From JACPFN01 sp964406135 (GTDB taxonomy: Bacteria; Babelota; Babeliae; Babelales; Chromulinivoraceae), in contig CAYOQO010000011.1 in NCBI GenBank assembly GCA_964406135.1, positions 1 to 33,931 of the forward strand: a DNA stretch of 33,931 nt. Direction: 5' to 3'. Below, piece by piece: positions 8,425 to 16,937 of this stretch. The position numbers were made by a program, and so were the translations under genes. Under the pieces are notes generated by a model. The model was not told the DNA's origin. It searched no databases and was given only the letters and a program-made list of their open reading frames with translations. Each line of letters starts with the position of its first letter. Position 1 is the stretch's first letter.

Positions 8425-9000
8425 CTATTTTGCAGTCGAAGGTTCTTGGATAAATTCTTTAAAATAATCTTGGGCTGTGCAATTTGCCAATTTTTTAACA
8501 ATTTGACCATTACTAATGAGCCATGCTTCAGGAGTGCCTTCATAGTACCAGCAATCTTTTTCTTCGCTGAAAGCGTCTTTATTTTTGCGTACGTTGACCA
8601 TAAAGATTGTTTTGCCCTGATCATGCAAATTTTGAATTTTTGATTCAATTGCTGCAAGCAGATTTGCACACGGAAAACATCCTGGCTTGTAAGCAATCAT
8701 ATATGATTTTTCTTGTCGTGCGGCCCATTCATTTAATGCTTCTTTGGTTTCAAATGTTATTTCTGGAATAAGATCACTTTCTCTTTTGCCTTTAAAATAT
8801 AGATATGCTATCTCTGCTGGGTAATTACAGATAGAATCATAAAAGATATCAGTTTCTGGATTGTAATGTTTGCAAAAAGGATTGTTATCTGCGTTAAAAA
8901 GACGTTTTATTTGATCTTCTTCAGAGTCTTCATTTTCATGTGCATGTACGAAAAAATTTGAAATAATTAATAATAAAGCTGCAAATGTTTTAATTTTCAT
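8425..9000 (-). CDS. Exported thioredoxin-fold protein
   Basis: The frame extends one codon further to TTG, but the ATG at 9000 with AGGGG 9 nt upstream is the likely start. Residues 1-20 are a signal peptide ending FVHA. The thioredoxin-fold part starts near residue 95: IAYKPGCFPCANLL carries a CxxC active site (CFPC), and GTPEAWLISNGQ provides the cis-proline loop. The N-terminal 80 residues are acidic and lack a known domain. It probably acts as an oxidoreductase or disulfide exchanger outside the cytoplasm, which fits the several Cys-rich exported proteins nearby. No DsbB/DsbD partner is in the window. Confidence 0.72.
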   Translation of the reverse strand: MKIKTFAALLLIISNFFVHAHENEDSEEDQIKRLFNADNNPFCKHYNPETDIFYDSICNYPAEIAYLYFKGKRESDLIPEITFETKEALNEWAARQEKSYMIAYKPGCFPCANLLAAIESKIQNLHDQGKTIFMVNVRKNKDAFSEEKDCWYYEGTPEAWLISNGQIVKKLANCTAQDYFKEFIQEPSTAK

Positions 9001-9083
9001 CAAAAAGAACCCCTTAAAATCCCTAAATCATGTATGACGCTGAACAATTATAATGTAGCAAATAGCATATTTTGTGCAAATTC

Positions 9084-9401
9084 TTACATAGAAAGTTTGC
9101 AGCCAATAATGCCTAAAAAAATCATAGATAATGATATGAAACGAATCATATTCATAGATTCGTTAAAAAGAATAATTCCAAAAATTACGGTTCCAATAAC
9201 CCCTATTCCGGTCCATACAGTATACGAAACGCTTAAAGGAATTGTTTTTAAGGATAAATTTAAGAATACAATGCTTAAGCACATTGCGCTTATAACAGCA
9301 ATGGATGGTATAAGTTTTGAAAAATTTTCAGTGTATTTTAAACCAACAGCCCATGCAATTTCGCAAATTCCAGCAAAAATTAAATATATCCAGTCATTCA
9401 T
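9084..9401 (-). CDS. Small multidrug resistance (SMR) transporter
   Basis: A 105-residue, four-helix inner-membrane protein starting MNDWIYLIFAGICEIAW. The ATG at 9401 is preceded by AAAAGG; the longer frame to 9461 adds a non-hydrophobic tail and is less likely. E14 in the first helix matches the proton/substrate-binding Glu of EmrE-type proteins, and VSYTVWTGIGVIGT matches the conserved third-helix region of SugE/EmrE. Such proteins export small cations or guanidinium in exchange for protons as dimers. No SMR partner gene is present. EmrE-like versus Gdx/SugE-like cannot be settled here. Confidence 0.85.
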   Translation of the reverse strand: MNDWIYLIFAGICEIAWAVGLKYTENFSKLIPSIAVISAMCLSIVFLNLSLKTIPLSVSYTVWTGIGVIGTVIFGIILFNESMNMIRFISLSMIFLGIIGCKLSM

Positions 9402-9607
9402 AAAAAACCTTTTTTGGTATAAAAATGGTACGATTCTTTTTACCGTACAACTTTTTTGCAATCAAGCAAATTATGAATTTGTCGAATTTTAAAAATTTAA
9501 AAATGTTCTTTTGAGATTTAAATTTTTTGCTGAAAATATGAAAATTTGATAATTTAATGCATATTAATTAGGGTTTTTGAAAAAACTATTTTTTTAAGGG
9601 ATATTTT

Positions 9608-10024
9608 ATGAAATTCAATATCAAATTATTCATGTTTTTATTGTTTGCTCAGACCTGTATGATGAATTCTGCAGCTCAGCATGAAGCTGTTAAATCGCAC
9701 TTAATAGATCATTTTTTGAAAAAAATGAGAGAAGTCGGTAGATCTAAAAGTCCTGATTCTGTAATTCTGAACGAATCAGAATCTTTCGAGTTCACGGGGG
9801 TTTCATTAGAAGAGATTCTTAATCGCACAAGCTTGCAAGAAGAAGAATCTGTTGAGTTTGTTCAAATTTTATTAGAGGCGCATCGTCAATTAGCAGCATT
9901 GCTGAACAACGATCGAAGTGTAGACAGAACAAGGTTGCAGGTTGGTTTTTTACCAAGCGATCAGCGTTCTGGAAATGGTGATGAGCCTGTTTCTTTAGTT
10001 CCTCTATTTCTTGACGTTGACTAA
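9608..10024 (+). CDS. Small exported acidic hypothetical protein
   Basis: A 138-residue protein with AAGGGA upstream of the ATG. Residues 1-22 are a signal peptide (cleavage after NSAA). The mature protein is acidic with Ser/Glu-rich helices and ends in DVD. No family recognised. It is followed by a clear hairpin terminator at 10049-10104 and is therefore monocistronic. Confidence 0.65.
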   Translation: MKFNIKLFMFLLFAQTCMMNSAAQHEAVKSHLIDHFLKKMREVGRSKSPDSVILNESESFEFTGVSLEEILNRTSLQEEESVEFVQILLEAHRQLAALLNNDRSVDRTRLQVGFLPSDQRSGNGDEPVSLVPLFLDVD

Positions 10025-10048
10025 TATTTTATTGAATTTTAAAAATTA

Positions 10049-10104
10049 AAAGTAAGTTCTTTGGTTCAAAATTCTTTTTTGAATCGAAGAATTTACTTTT
10101 TTTG
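10049..10104 (+). terminator. Intrinsic terminator after the 9608 gene
   Basis: A long imperfect inverted repeat, AAAGTAAGTTCTTTGGTTCAA pairing with TTGAATCGAAGAATTTACTTT, is followed by a run of T. The stem has one or two mismatches. It separates the 9608 gene from efp. Confidence 0.75.
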
Positions 10105-10113
10105 GGCTTGCCT

Positions 10114-10119
10114 TATACT
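10114..10119 (+). promoter_or_regulatory. Candidate -10 box of efp
   Basis: TATACT lies 52 nt before the efp start, just after the terminator. The -35 position (around ATTTAC) is weak. The same TATACT box occurs upstream of several other genes in the window. Confidence 0.4.
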
Positions 10120-10170
10120 AAAAAGAAGTATCGATTAAATTTCTTTTTTGTCTTGAAGGAGTCAATTCTC

Positions 10171-10737
10171 GTGATCGCAACAACAGATTTTAAAAAAGGT
10201 AAAAAAATTCTGTTTAATAATGCACCGTACATGATTTTAGATTATGTATCTGTCAAGCCAGGCAAAGGCGGCGCATACATTCGAACTAAAATGAAAAACA
10301 TGATCACAGGGCTTGTGCACGAAGAAACATTCCGATCTGGTGAAAAATTTGAAGACCCAAACCTTGAATACAAAGACATGCAATATTTGTATGAACAGGA
10401 TGGGTTGTACAATTTTATGGATCTTGATTCGTATGAACAATATTCATTTAACAAAGATCAAATTGAAGAAGCTTTGGATTATTTAAAAGAACAAGAAACT
10501 TACAACATTGTTTATTTTCAAGAAAAACCTCTTGCAGTAACTCCTCCTATGTTTATGCAACTTAAAGTTACATCGTGTCCACCAGGTGTTCGTGGCAACA
10601 GTGCACAAGGTGGTGTTAACAAGCCATGCACTATGGAAACAGGGATTGTCATTCAAGCTCCATTGTTTGTGGCTGAAGGTGACACTTTAAAAGTTGACAC
10701 GCGAACCAATGAATACATTGAACGAGTAAATAAATAA
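10171..10737 (+). CDS. efp: Translation elongation factor P
   Basis: EF-P enters the ribosome between the P and E sites and relieves stalling at polyproline stretches. The GTG at 10171 with GAAGGAG 9 nt upstream gives 188 residues, the usual length; upstream in-frame codons do not resemble EF-P. The tip loop KPGKGGAYIRTK (29-40) carries the normally modified lysine at K32. The protein ends GDTLKVDTRTNEYIERV, a conserved C-terminal block. Its stop overlaps the nusB start (TAATG). No lysine-modifying enzyme for EF-P is visible in this window. Confidence 0.95.
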   Translation: MIATTDFKKGKKILFNNAPYMILDYVSVKPGKGGAYIRTKMKNMITGLVHEETFRSGEKFEDPNLEYKDMQYLYEQDGLYNFMDLDSYEQYSFNKDQIEEALDYLKEQETYNIVYFQEKPLAVTPPMFMQLKVTSCPPGVRGNSAQGGVNKPCTMETGIVIQAPLFVAEGDTLKVDTRTNEYIERVNK

Positions 10738-11258
10738 TGGAAAATGATAAGCAAAATGACACAATAAATTCATTGGACCTTGAAATTCCACAGCCTGAAA
10801 TTGCGTGCGAAACGCTTGATCAAATTATTCAATCTCGGCGTAAATTCCGATCACTTTTATTCCATATTTTGTATGCAGTTGATGCTTTAGATTACGATAC
10901 AACCGCAAGCGAAGTAGCAGAAAAACTCAACAATACGTATGATACCGACATTCCTTTAGATGGTGACATTGTCAATACCGTAACTGATATTGCTGCTCGT
11001 CGTCATGAGCTTGATCAAACCTTGGTACCTTTTTTAGAAAATTGGCGTTTTGAGCGTATTGGTAAGTGTACGCTTTTAGTGTTGCGTTATGCAATCTGGG
11101 AAATTTTGTACACTAAAACAGCTCATAACATTATTATCAATGAAGCAATTGAGCTTGCAAAGTGTTTTTCAGAAAAAGATGCCTATAAATTTGTAAATGG
11201 TATTTTAGATAAAATTTCAAATAAATATAAAACGTCTGCAGCTGAAGTCATCGAGTAA
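10737..11258 (+). CDS. nusB: Transcription antitermination factor NusB
   Basis: NusB binds boxA RNA with ribosomal protein S10 and helps rRNA operon antitermination. Residues 33-160 form the all-helical NusB domain. SRRKFRSLLFHILYAVDA near 32-49 is the N-terminal RNA-binding helix, and INEAIELAKCFSEKDAYKF with VNGILDKI near 137-160 is the C-terminal signature. An extra acidic, disordered N-terminal 30 residues is present. It shares 1 nt with efp, so the two are translationally coupled. Confidence 0.93.
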   Translation: MENDKQNDTINSLDLEIPQPEIACETLDQIIQSRRKFRSLLFHILYAVDALDYDTTASEVAEKLNNTYDTDIPLDGDIVNTVTDIAARRHELDQTLVPFLENWRFERIGKCTLLVLRYAIWEILYTKTAHNIIINEAIELAKCFSEKDAYKFVNGILDKISNKYKTSAAEVIE

Positions 11259-11287
11259 AAAAACGGAATTGCCTGACTTGTGGATGC

Positions 11288-11316
11288 TTGAAAAGATTGG
11301 CTACATTTGTTAGATT
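11288..11316 (+). promoter_or_regulatory. Promoter of the bamD-like gene
   Basis: A -35 TTGAAA (11288-11293), a 17-nt spacer and an extended -10 TGTTAGATT (hexamer at 11311-11316) lie 46 nt before the ATG at 11363. The position also argues against the longer in-frame start at 11288. Confidence 0.6.
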
Positions 11317-11362
11317 GAATCATGAACATTCAATTGATTTTTTAAGACAAAAGGTTATCAAC

Positions 11363-12190
11363 ATGACCATCAAATTCATCAAAGTATGCGTCATTTTAGC
11401 ACTTTTTGGGACGCCTTTAATTTTTGGCAAATACAATGCATTAACTCGAAGCTCAAAAGCTCCTGCAAAGCCTGCATATCCGTTTCCACATCTTTTGGTT
11501 AAGGATATGGATGAAGAGCAACTTGAAAAAACTTTAGAGTATGGAAAGCATGATCAAGTTCAGGATAAAGATTTAGTTTTTAAAGTCTTTTTTCATTTGA
11601 TTAGTCAATCAAAATCTCAAGAAAAAATTAAAATTTATAAGTTGGATTTTGCCGACTATCTATTTAACATTAAAGATTATGAACGATCATTAATGGCGTA
11701 TGAAGAATTTAGTATGCTGTATCCTGGTTGCGCAGAATCTGAGTATGTTGTATACAAAGGAGTTTTGTGTAACTTTTTATTAAGCCTTGATTTTGATCGT
11801 GATCAAACGTTGACTCAGCGTGCAGCTTCTGCAGCATTGCTTTTTTTGCAAAAAGTTAAAGATGAAAAATTTAAAACAGAGACTCAAAATATTTATAATT
11901 CATGTCGTCAACGATTATTCGACCATGAAATTTATGTTCTTGAAACTTACTTAAAATTGAAAAAATTTAATAGTGCTCGTAAGCGTATTGAATACATAGA
12001 AAAAGAATTTAAAGATATTCATGACCTTGATAAATATTTAGTCTATTGCAATGAAATGATACAAGTAGTTGAAAATCCAAAGACACGACCATTTATTATT
12101 CAATTGAATCTTGAAAATGCTCTCAAAGATAAAAAAGATCAAATAACTCCCGTTCGAAAAGCTCGAGGATCATTATTTTTCTTAGCATAA
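11363..12190 (+). CDS. bamD: BamD-like outer-membrane assembly protein (TPR)
   Basis: BamD is the essential partner of BamA in inserting beta-barrels into the outer membrane. The ATG at 11363 with AAAGG upstream gives 275 residues with a signal peptide at 1-22. TPR-like repeats follow: YLFNIKDYERSLMAYEEFSM then YPGCAESEYVVYK, the block around DRDQTLTQRAASAALLFLQK, and FDHEIYVLETYLKLKKFNSA then RKRIEYI. These match the spacing of BamD/YfiO, including the Arg-Asp-rich helix. No lipobox Cys is seen after the signal peptide, unlike typical BamD, so it may be periplasmic or held through partners. It fits with the TamB-like protein and the barrel protein elsewhere in the window. Confidence 0.68.
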   Translation: MTIKFIKVCVILALFGTPLIFGKYNALTRSSKAPAKPAYPFPHLLVKDMDEEQLEKTLEYGKHDQVQDKDLVFKVFFHLISQSKSQEKIKIYKLDFADYLFNIKDYERSLMAYEEFSMLYPGCAESEYVVYKGVLCNFLLSLDFDRDQTLTQRAASAALLFLQKVKDEKFKTETQNIYNSCRQRLFDHEIYVLETYLKLKKFNSARKRIEYIEKEFKDIHDLDKYLVYCNEMIQVVENPKTRPFIIQLNLENALKDKKDQITPVRKARGSLFFLA

Positions 12191-12197
12191 TAATTTT

Positions 12198-12566
12198 ATG
12201 ACACAAAAATTTGGACAACAATCAGAAGAGTTCGTTTCAAAATATTTACAAGATCAAAAGTTCATAATTCTTGAACAAAATTATAAAAAATTTTTTGGTG
12301 AAATTGATATTATTGCGCAAAAAGATGAAGTCATTGTTTTTGTTGAAGTTAAAGCTCGAAAAAATTCAAAAATATCACTTCATAATTTAGTTACTTATCC
12401 AAAACAACAAAAAATTATTAAAGTTGCTCAGTTTTTTATTGCTCAAAATTTAAAATATGCTCAAAATACAACATTACGATTTGATGTTGCATTGCTGCAT
12501 GTACAAGATCATCAAAAACCAGAATTGACCTATATCCCAAATGCTTTTGGCGTTAAAAGACGATAA
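12198..12566 (+). CDS. yraN: YraN family (UPF0102) endonuclease-like protein
   Basis: A 122-residue protein of the UPF0102 family with a restriction-endonuclease-like fold, thought to act in DNA or RNA processing. GEIDIIA (34-40) and FVEVKAR (48-54) carry the conserved E35, D37, E50 and K52. The N-terminal helix GQQSEEFVSKYLQDQ and the C-terminal RFDVALL block also fit. It lies 7 nt after the bamD-like gene and overlaps no real gene; cdsA starts 25 nt downstream. Confidence 0.9.
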   Translation: MTQKFGQQSEEFVSKYLQDQKFIILEQNYKKFFGEIDIIAQKDEVIVFVEVKARKNSKISLHNLVTYPKQQKIIKVAQFFIAQNLKYAQNTTLRFDVALLHVQDHQKPELTYIPNAFGVKRR

Positions 12567-12591
12567 AAATCTAAATTTAAAAAGGATCTGT

Positions 12592-13257
12592 ATGATAACT
12601 GAATTTGTAAAACGTTTTATTACCGCAAGTATTATTGGCGCAGTTTTTTGGTGCATTTTTTTTTATTTACCGCCAGTTGCATTTTCAATGTTGTTATTTT
12701 CAATTTTATGCACAATTTTGATGTGTGAATGGAAAAATTTATTTAAAGTTCAAGATTTTTGGTTCTGGTTTATCATGCCATGGTATCCAATTCTGCCTTT
12801 TGGTCTTTTAATTTACATGAACAATTATGGGTGTTTTCGTAATTTAATTTATTATATGTTTGTGATTGTGTTTGCATTTGATGGTACTGCGTACATGGTA
12901 GGAACGCTTTTAGGTTCTCATAAAATTATTCCAAAAATTAGTCCTGGAAAAACTGTTGAAGGATTTATTGGTGGCATTATAGGAGCATTCGTAACATTTT
13001 GGTTTGCAATTTCTGCAGATAAAATATGCTTACCGTTACCATTTATGATAACTTTGGTGCTTATTACCTGCTGTTTGGCATTTGTGGGCGATATTTTTGA
13101 ATCATTTTTAAAACGTCAGGCAAACATTAAAGATTCTGGACATATTTTACCAGGGCATGGTGGTTTTTTAGATCGCTTTGATGCTGTCATTTTTGCAACC
13201 TATTTTTATTTTTTATTTCGACATGCCCTAGCTCAATATTTGTGCGTATCTTGTTAA
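12592..13257 (+). CDS. cdsA: Phosphatidate cytidylyltransferase (CDP-diacylglycerol synthase)
   Basis: CdsA makes CDP-diacylglycerol from CTP and phosphatidate in the inner membrane, the branch point for phospholipids. The ATG at 12592 with AAAGGA is chosen over the upstream frame inside yraN. The product has 221 residues with about seven hydrophobic helices. The family signature near 174-198 is intact: SFLKRQANIKDSG followed by HILPGHGGFLDR. FDGTAYMVGTLLGSH and KISPGKTVEGFIGG blocks also match. It is shorter than E. coli CdsA (about 285). The last 4 nt overlap the convergent hisS. With its own lipid head-group pathway the cell is not wholly dependent on host phospholipids. Confidence 0.93.
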   Translation: MITEFVKRFITASIIGAVFWCIFFYLPPVAFSMLLFSILCTILMCEWKNLFKVQDFWFWFIMPWYPILPFGLLIYMNNYGCFRNLIYYMFVIVFAFDGTAYMVGTLLGSHKIIPKISPGKTVEGFIGGIIGAFVTFWFAISADKICLPLPFMITLVLITCCLAFVGDIFESFLKRQANIKDSGHILPGHGGFLDRFDAVIFATYFYFLFRHALAQYLCVSC

Positions 13258-14516
13258 ATTTTTGAAAGAAGATCTTTTGCAGATACAGTTTCTTGTGCTC
13301 CAGTCATCATATTTTTTATGGTGACCGTATTATTTTTTTGTTCGTCATCACCCAGCAAAAGTGCCCAGGTAGCTTTTAAATCATGAGCTTTTTTCATTTT
13401 ATTTTTAATTTTTGCATCATCAATCAAAATTTCTACAGATTTTTTGTGATGTGTCAGATAATCTGCCATGTGGAGTGCAAGTTTATTTTGAGTTTCTGAC
13501 AATGAAATAATGCAAATTAAAGGTGCTGGTTGTAATGCTAAATTTTGATTTTGTGATTGTAAAATCATAATTAATCGTTCAAGTCCGATAGCACATCCGA
13601 ATGCTGGAATTTCTGTTTTGCTGCCGAGTTGCTGTGCAAGTCCATCATAACGACCACCACCGCAAAATGTATTTTGTGCTCCAAGATTTACCGATACAAA
13701 TTCAAAAACTGTTTTGTTGTAATAATCAAGGCCACGAACTAAATTTTGATCAATTTCAAAATTGACTGAAAGTTCTTGTAATGTTTCCTGAAGCATTTTC
13801 CATTCTTGCTTTGTTTCTTCTGAAAAAAAGTCAGAAAGCTGAGGAGCTTGCGCAAAAAGAGATTGGCAGGTATTTGATTTGCAATCTAAAATTCGTAAAG
13901 GGTTCGTAGTTAAACGAACTTTGCAAACGTCACATAAAGATTGAATTTTTGGTTGCAGAAAAGTAACAAATGCTGCAGTAAATTTTTTGCGATCATCTGG
14001 TTGTCCTAAAAAATTTATTTTTAAAACAAAATTTTGCATCTGCAAAATTTGGGCAAAAAGTGTTTGTAGCATTTTAATATTGAAAGCGTCATGCAAAATT
14101 GATGTGCCACCAATCATTTCTAAATTGAATTGATGAAATTCACGCAAACGACCTTTTTGTGGCCGTTCATAGCGAAACATAGGGCCATAATAATAGACGC
14201 GTGCAGGTAAAGTTATATGTGATTGATTTTCTAAAAATGCGCGCATGGTTCCTGCCGTTGCTTCGGGGCGAAGGCAGATGGCATCGTCTTTTTGATCATG
14301 ATCAGTGTTTTTTGATTGCATGATAAACATTTGTTTACTCACGACATCTGTTTCATAACCTAAGCCACGCTCAAAAAGCGAAATATGCTCTAAAATGGGA
14401 ATATTAATTTGTGAAAAATTATAACATTGTACATGTGCTTCAATTTTTTTTATGACGCCAGACCAATATGGCATATCAAAAAAATTATCGGCAACACCTT
14501 TAACTTTTGGAAACAT
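13254..14516 (-). CDS. hisS: Histidyl-tRNA synthetase
   Basis: A class II synthetase that charges tRNA-His. Motif 2 is MFRYERPQKGRLREFHQF (113-130), the His-specific block is LVRGLDYYNKTVFEF near 263-277, CGGGRYDGL follows, and motif 3 is GCAIGLERL near 312-320. A C-terminal anticodon-binding domain occupies about 330-420. CLRPEATAGTMRAF (81-94) is a further family block. Its 420 residues are the usual length. It converges on cdsA with a 4-nt overlap and reads from a promoter in the 14517-14779 gap. Confidence 0.96.
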   Translation of the reverse strand: MFPKVKGVADNFFDMPYWSGVIKKIEAHVQCYNFSQINIPILEHISLFERGLGYETDVVSKQMFIMQSKNTDHDQKDDAICLRPEATAGTMRAFLENQSHITLPARVYYYGPMFRYERPQKGRLREFHQFNLEMIGGTSILHDAFNIKMLQTLFAQILQMQNFVLKINFLGQPDDRKKFTAAFVTFLQPKIQSLCDVCKVRLTTNPLRILDCKSNTCQSLFAQAPQLSDFFSEETKQEWKMLQETLQELSVNFEIDQNLVRGLDYYNKTVFEFVSVNLGAQNTFCGGGRYDGLAQQLGSKTEIPAFGCAIGLERLIMILQSQNQNLALQPAPLICIISLSETQNKLALHMADYLTHHKKSVEILIDDAKIKNKMKKAHDLKATWALLLGDDEQKNNTVTIKNMMTGAQETVSAKDLLSKI

Positions 14517-14554
14517 ATTTTTTCCTTTTACAAAAACAAAACTTTGATCTATTC

Positions 14555-14560
14555 AGTATA
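14555..14560 (-). promoter_or_regulatory. Candidate -10 box of hisS
   Basis: On the minus strand this is TATACT, 39 nt before the hisS ATG, preceded by GGG and a 10-nt T tract. No convincing -35 is visible. Confidence 0.35.
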
Positions 14561-14598
14561 CCCTAAAAAAAAAATCAAAGAAATTATCGACGAAAAAG

Positions 14599-14628
14599 TT
14601 GACTTACCCTAAAAAAAATTGCTAGAAC
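14599..14628 (+). promoter_or_regulatory. Candidate promoter of the outer-membrane protein gene
   Basis: TTGACT (14599-14604), an 18-nt spacer, and TGCTAGAAC (hexamer at 14623-14628) could be -35 and extended -10. It implies a leader of about 145 nt. The leader holds SD-like GAGGAG and AAGGAGGAG runs not followed by a good start, plus three TTACCC/TACCC repeats at about 14559, 14605 and 14641. Weak at the last -10 base. Confidence 0.35.
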
Positions 14629-14779
14629 TTCAAATGAGCTTACCCAAAGAGGAGAAAAAAATTATAGGTTTGAAATAAAAAATTTTAAAAGGTGATGAAA
14701 GGAGGAGTGTACATAAACTCGGCCGAAAAAAGAAAAGTATCGTAATGTATTCAAATTAAAAAAATCCATTGAGGAGACT

Positions 14780-16909
14780 ATGAAAAAGCAAATTTTCTTA
14801 CTCTCAGTAGCCTTGTTATTTTCAACAGGCGCTGTTTTTTCAACTTCATGCGGTTCATCTTGTAACACATCATGTGCAACATCATGCAATACAGATTGCA
14901 GCACATTGTGTACACCTGAACATGGTCATACTTTCTTACAAGTAACTCCACACTTCCAAGCAGCATCTCCTGAGTTAGTGTCAGCATTTAACTCAAACGT
15001 TTTGTACAATCTTGAAAGAGAAGACAAACACGGTGCTTTCCAAGTTGAAGTATTTGGTGGTCAATCTACTAAATGTAACGCAGCTGCAGCTTACTACTTA
15101 CCTTATGGTCATCAGTCATTGACTTTTGATGGTAGTGTAACTTCAGGTACAAACTTACATACATTTGCACAAGTTGTTGCTGAATCTGTTGTTCAAGCAG
15201 GTACAACTCCAACAGCTGGTGATCAAATTGGTAATGGTGTTGCATATGTAGCAGCTGGTACAGCTGATACTACACCATTAATGTATGGTGACGCTGCAAC
15301 TTATAAATTTGATACAAACAAAGATACGAGCAAAATTTTGCCTTGGAACTTTGGTATCACATTTGCAGCATTATTTGAACCTCTTGGTTCTTCAGCAAGT
15401 GGTGATAATGGTGGATCTGGATTAGTAACTTCTCCAGCATTCAAAAGCACAATTTGCCCAACATTGAAATATTCACACGTTGGCGCAGGTTTGGCACTTC
15501 GTTATCATTTCTCTGATGACAAAAACGGTTGGTTTGGTTTAATTTCAACAGCTGTTCAAAATGTTCGTTCAAAATTTTCATTGAATGAAAATGTTGAAAC
15601 AGAAGCTCAAGAAATGAATGCAACAACAAATCCAGCATTGTTTGGTGCAGCAAATCCTACTGGTACTTTAACTGGTGGTGGTGCTGCAGCTTCTGTAACA
15701 GTTACATTTGCAACAACAAACGCTTTAAACCAAACAGCTTATAGCCCTACAGCGACATCAAGTGTTACTCCAGTTCCTTCATTGGCTACAGCATACATTG
15801 GATCAGGATTCCCTAATGCAACTGATGCTGCTGGTGTAACAAATAGTAATCGTGCAACTGATGCAACTCCTCCAGCAAATGTTGAAGAAGCTTTTGCTCA
15901 AGATGCATGGAATTATGGTAAAGTGTGTGGTTGTTCAAAAATTACACGTTTAGCTGATATCGAGCTTTCACTTGGATATCAATGGATGTGTGGTGATTGT
16001 GCTTCAACAAACTGGTACGTTGGTGTTGTTATTCCTACAGGTAACAAAGGCGGCGCTACGTACATTGCTCCGGCAGTTGTTGGTAACGGTCAACATGCTG
16101 GTATCATGACAGGTTCATGTACAGAAGTTATGCTTTCAGAAGAAGCAGATTACTCAGCATGGTATCGTCTTGATGCTTGTGCTCGTTACTTATTCCGTAA
16201 CACACAAAAACGTTCATTCGATTTGCTTGGCAATGAATGGTCACGTTATATGATGGTTTGGGAAAATGAAGATGCATACACAGCTGCATTAGTACTTGCA
16301 AATACAATTACAGCTCCTACAGGTCCTGGTTTAGCAGATCGTCAATATACTCCTGGTATTAACGTATTTACAACTGATTTTTATATCAAACCTCAATTCC
16401 AAGGTCGCTTGAACCAAGCAGTTTACTTCCAAGGTGAACATTTCAGAGCTGAACTTGGTTGGAACGTGTTTGCACGTCAAACAGATTGTGTACAATTAGC
16501 ATGCGAATGGACACAAGCTCCAGCATTTGCTGATTCATCATATGTTTCTGGTATTGCATTAAACAATAACAGAACGATTTATAATGATGCACAAACAGCG
16601 GCATATAATGTTGTAGATAACTTATCTCGTGTAACTCCTGTTACAACACCTACATCATTGGTTACAATTGCTGGTAATAATTTAGTTGCGACAAACTATG
16701 ATGATTTTGCAATTTCTTCAGATGAAATTGATTATAATTCAGTTGCAACGCCTGGTGTAATTACAAATACTCCATATTTGGTATTGGGTTATGCATTTGA
16801 AAGTGATTACAAACCACAATTGTCAATCGGTGGATCATATGAATTTACAACAAGCAACCGTGCGTTAAATCAGTGGTTGGTCTGGGGTAAATTTGAAATT
16901 GCATTTTAA
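14780..16909 (+). CDS. Major outer-membrane beta-barrel-like protein with N-terminal Cys ladder
   Basis: A 709-residue exported protein. Residues 1-20 are a signal peptide. Directly after it come six Cys exactly four residues apart (C24, C28, C32, C36, C40, C44) in a Ser/Thr/Asn context, ending in TPEHGH. About ten more Cys occur later, including CGC, CGDC and CVQLAC. The remainder has alternating hydrophobic strands, for example WNFGITFAALF, LALRYHFS, WYVGVVIPTG and YKPQLSIGGSYEFT, with Thr/Ala-rich loops. It ends WLVWGKFEIAF, a C-terminal aromatic residue typical of barrels recognised by BamA. GAGGAG precedes the ATG. Smooth codon use suggests high expression. It is probably a major surface protein, perhaps disulfide cross-linked as in Chlamydia envelopes. 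No named family identified. Confidence 0.72.
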   Translation: MKKQIFLLSVALLFSTGAVFSTSCGSSCNTSCATSCNTDCSTLCTPEHGHTFLQVTPHFQAASPELVSAFNSNVLYNLEREDKHGAFQVEVFGGQSTKCNAAAAYYLPYGHQSLTFDGSVTSGTNLHTFAQVVAESVVQAGTTPTAGDQIGNGVAYVAAGTADTTPLMYGDAATYKFDTNKDTSKILPWNFGITFAALFEPLGSSASGDNGGSGLVTSPAFKSTICPTLKYSHVGAGLALRYHFSDDKNGWFGLISTAVQNVRSKFSLNENVETEAQEMNATTNPALFGAANPTGTLTGGGAAASVTVTFATTNALNQTAYSPTATSSVTPVPSLATAYIGSGFPNATDAAGVTNSNRATDATPPANVEEAFAQDAWNYGKVCGCSKITRLADIELSLGYQWMCGDCASTNWYVGVVIPTGNKGGATYIAPAVVGNGQHAGIMTGSCTEVMLSEEADYSAWYRLDACARYLFRNTQKRSFDLLGNEWSRYMMVWENEDAYTAALVLANTITAPTGPGLADRQYTPGINVFTTDFYIKPQFQGRLNQAVYFQGEHFRAELGWNVFARQTDCVQLACEWTQAPAFADSSYVSGIALNNNRTIYNDAQTAAYNVVDNLSRVTPVTTPTSLVTIAGNNLVATNYDDFAISSDEIDYNSVATPGVITNTPYLVLGYAFESDYKPQLSIGGSYEFTTSNRALNQWLVWGKFEIAF

Positions 16910-16937
16910 TTAATTGATTAAAAATTAAGGAATTAAA

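Noticed and set aside
9402..9470. Guanidine riboswitch before the SMR gene
   Set aside because: There is a GTACG/CGTAC inverted repeat, but no ykkC or mini-ykkC core that I can recognise and the leader is short.
9034..9492. A 152-codon plus-strand frame opposite the SMR gene
   Set aside because: The minus strand encodes a convincing four-helix SMR protein with E14; the plus frame is its mirror.
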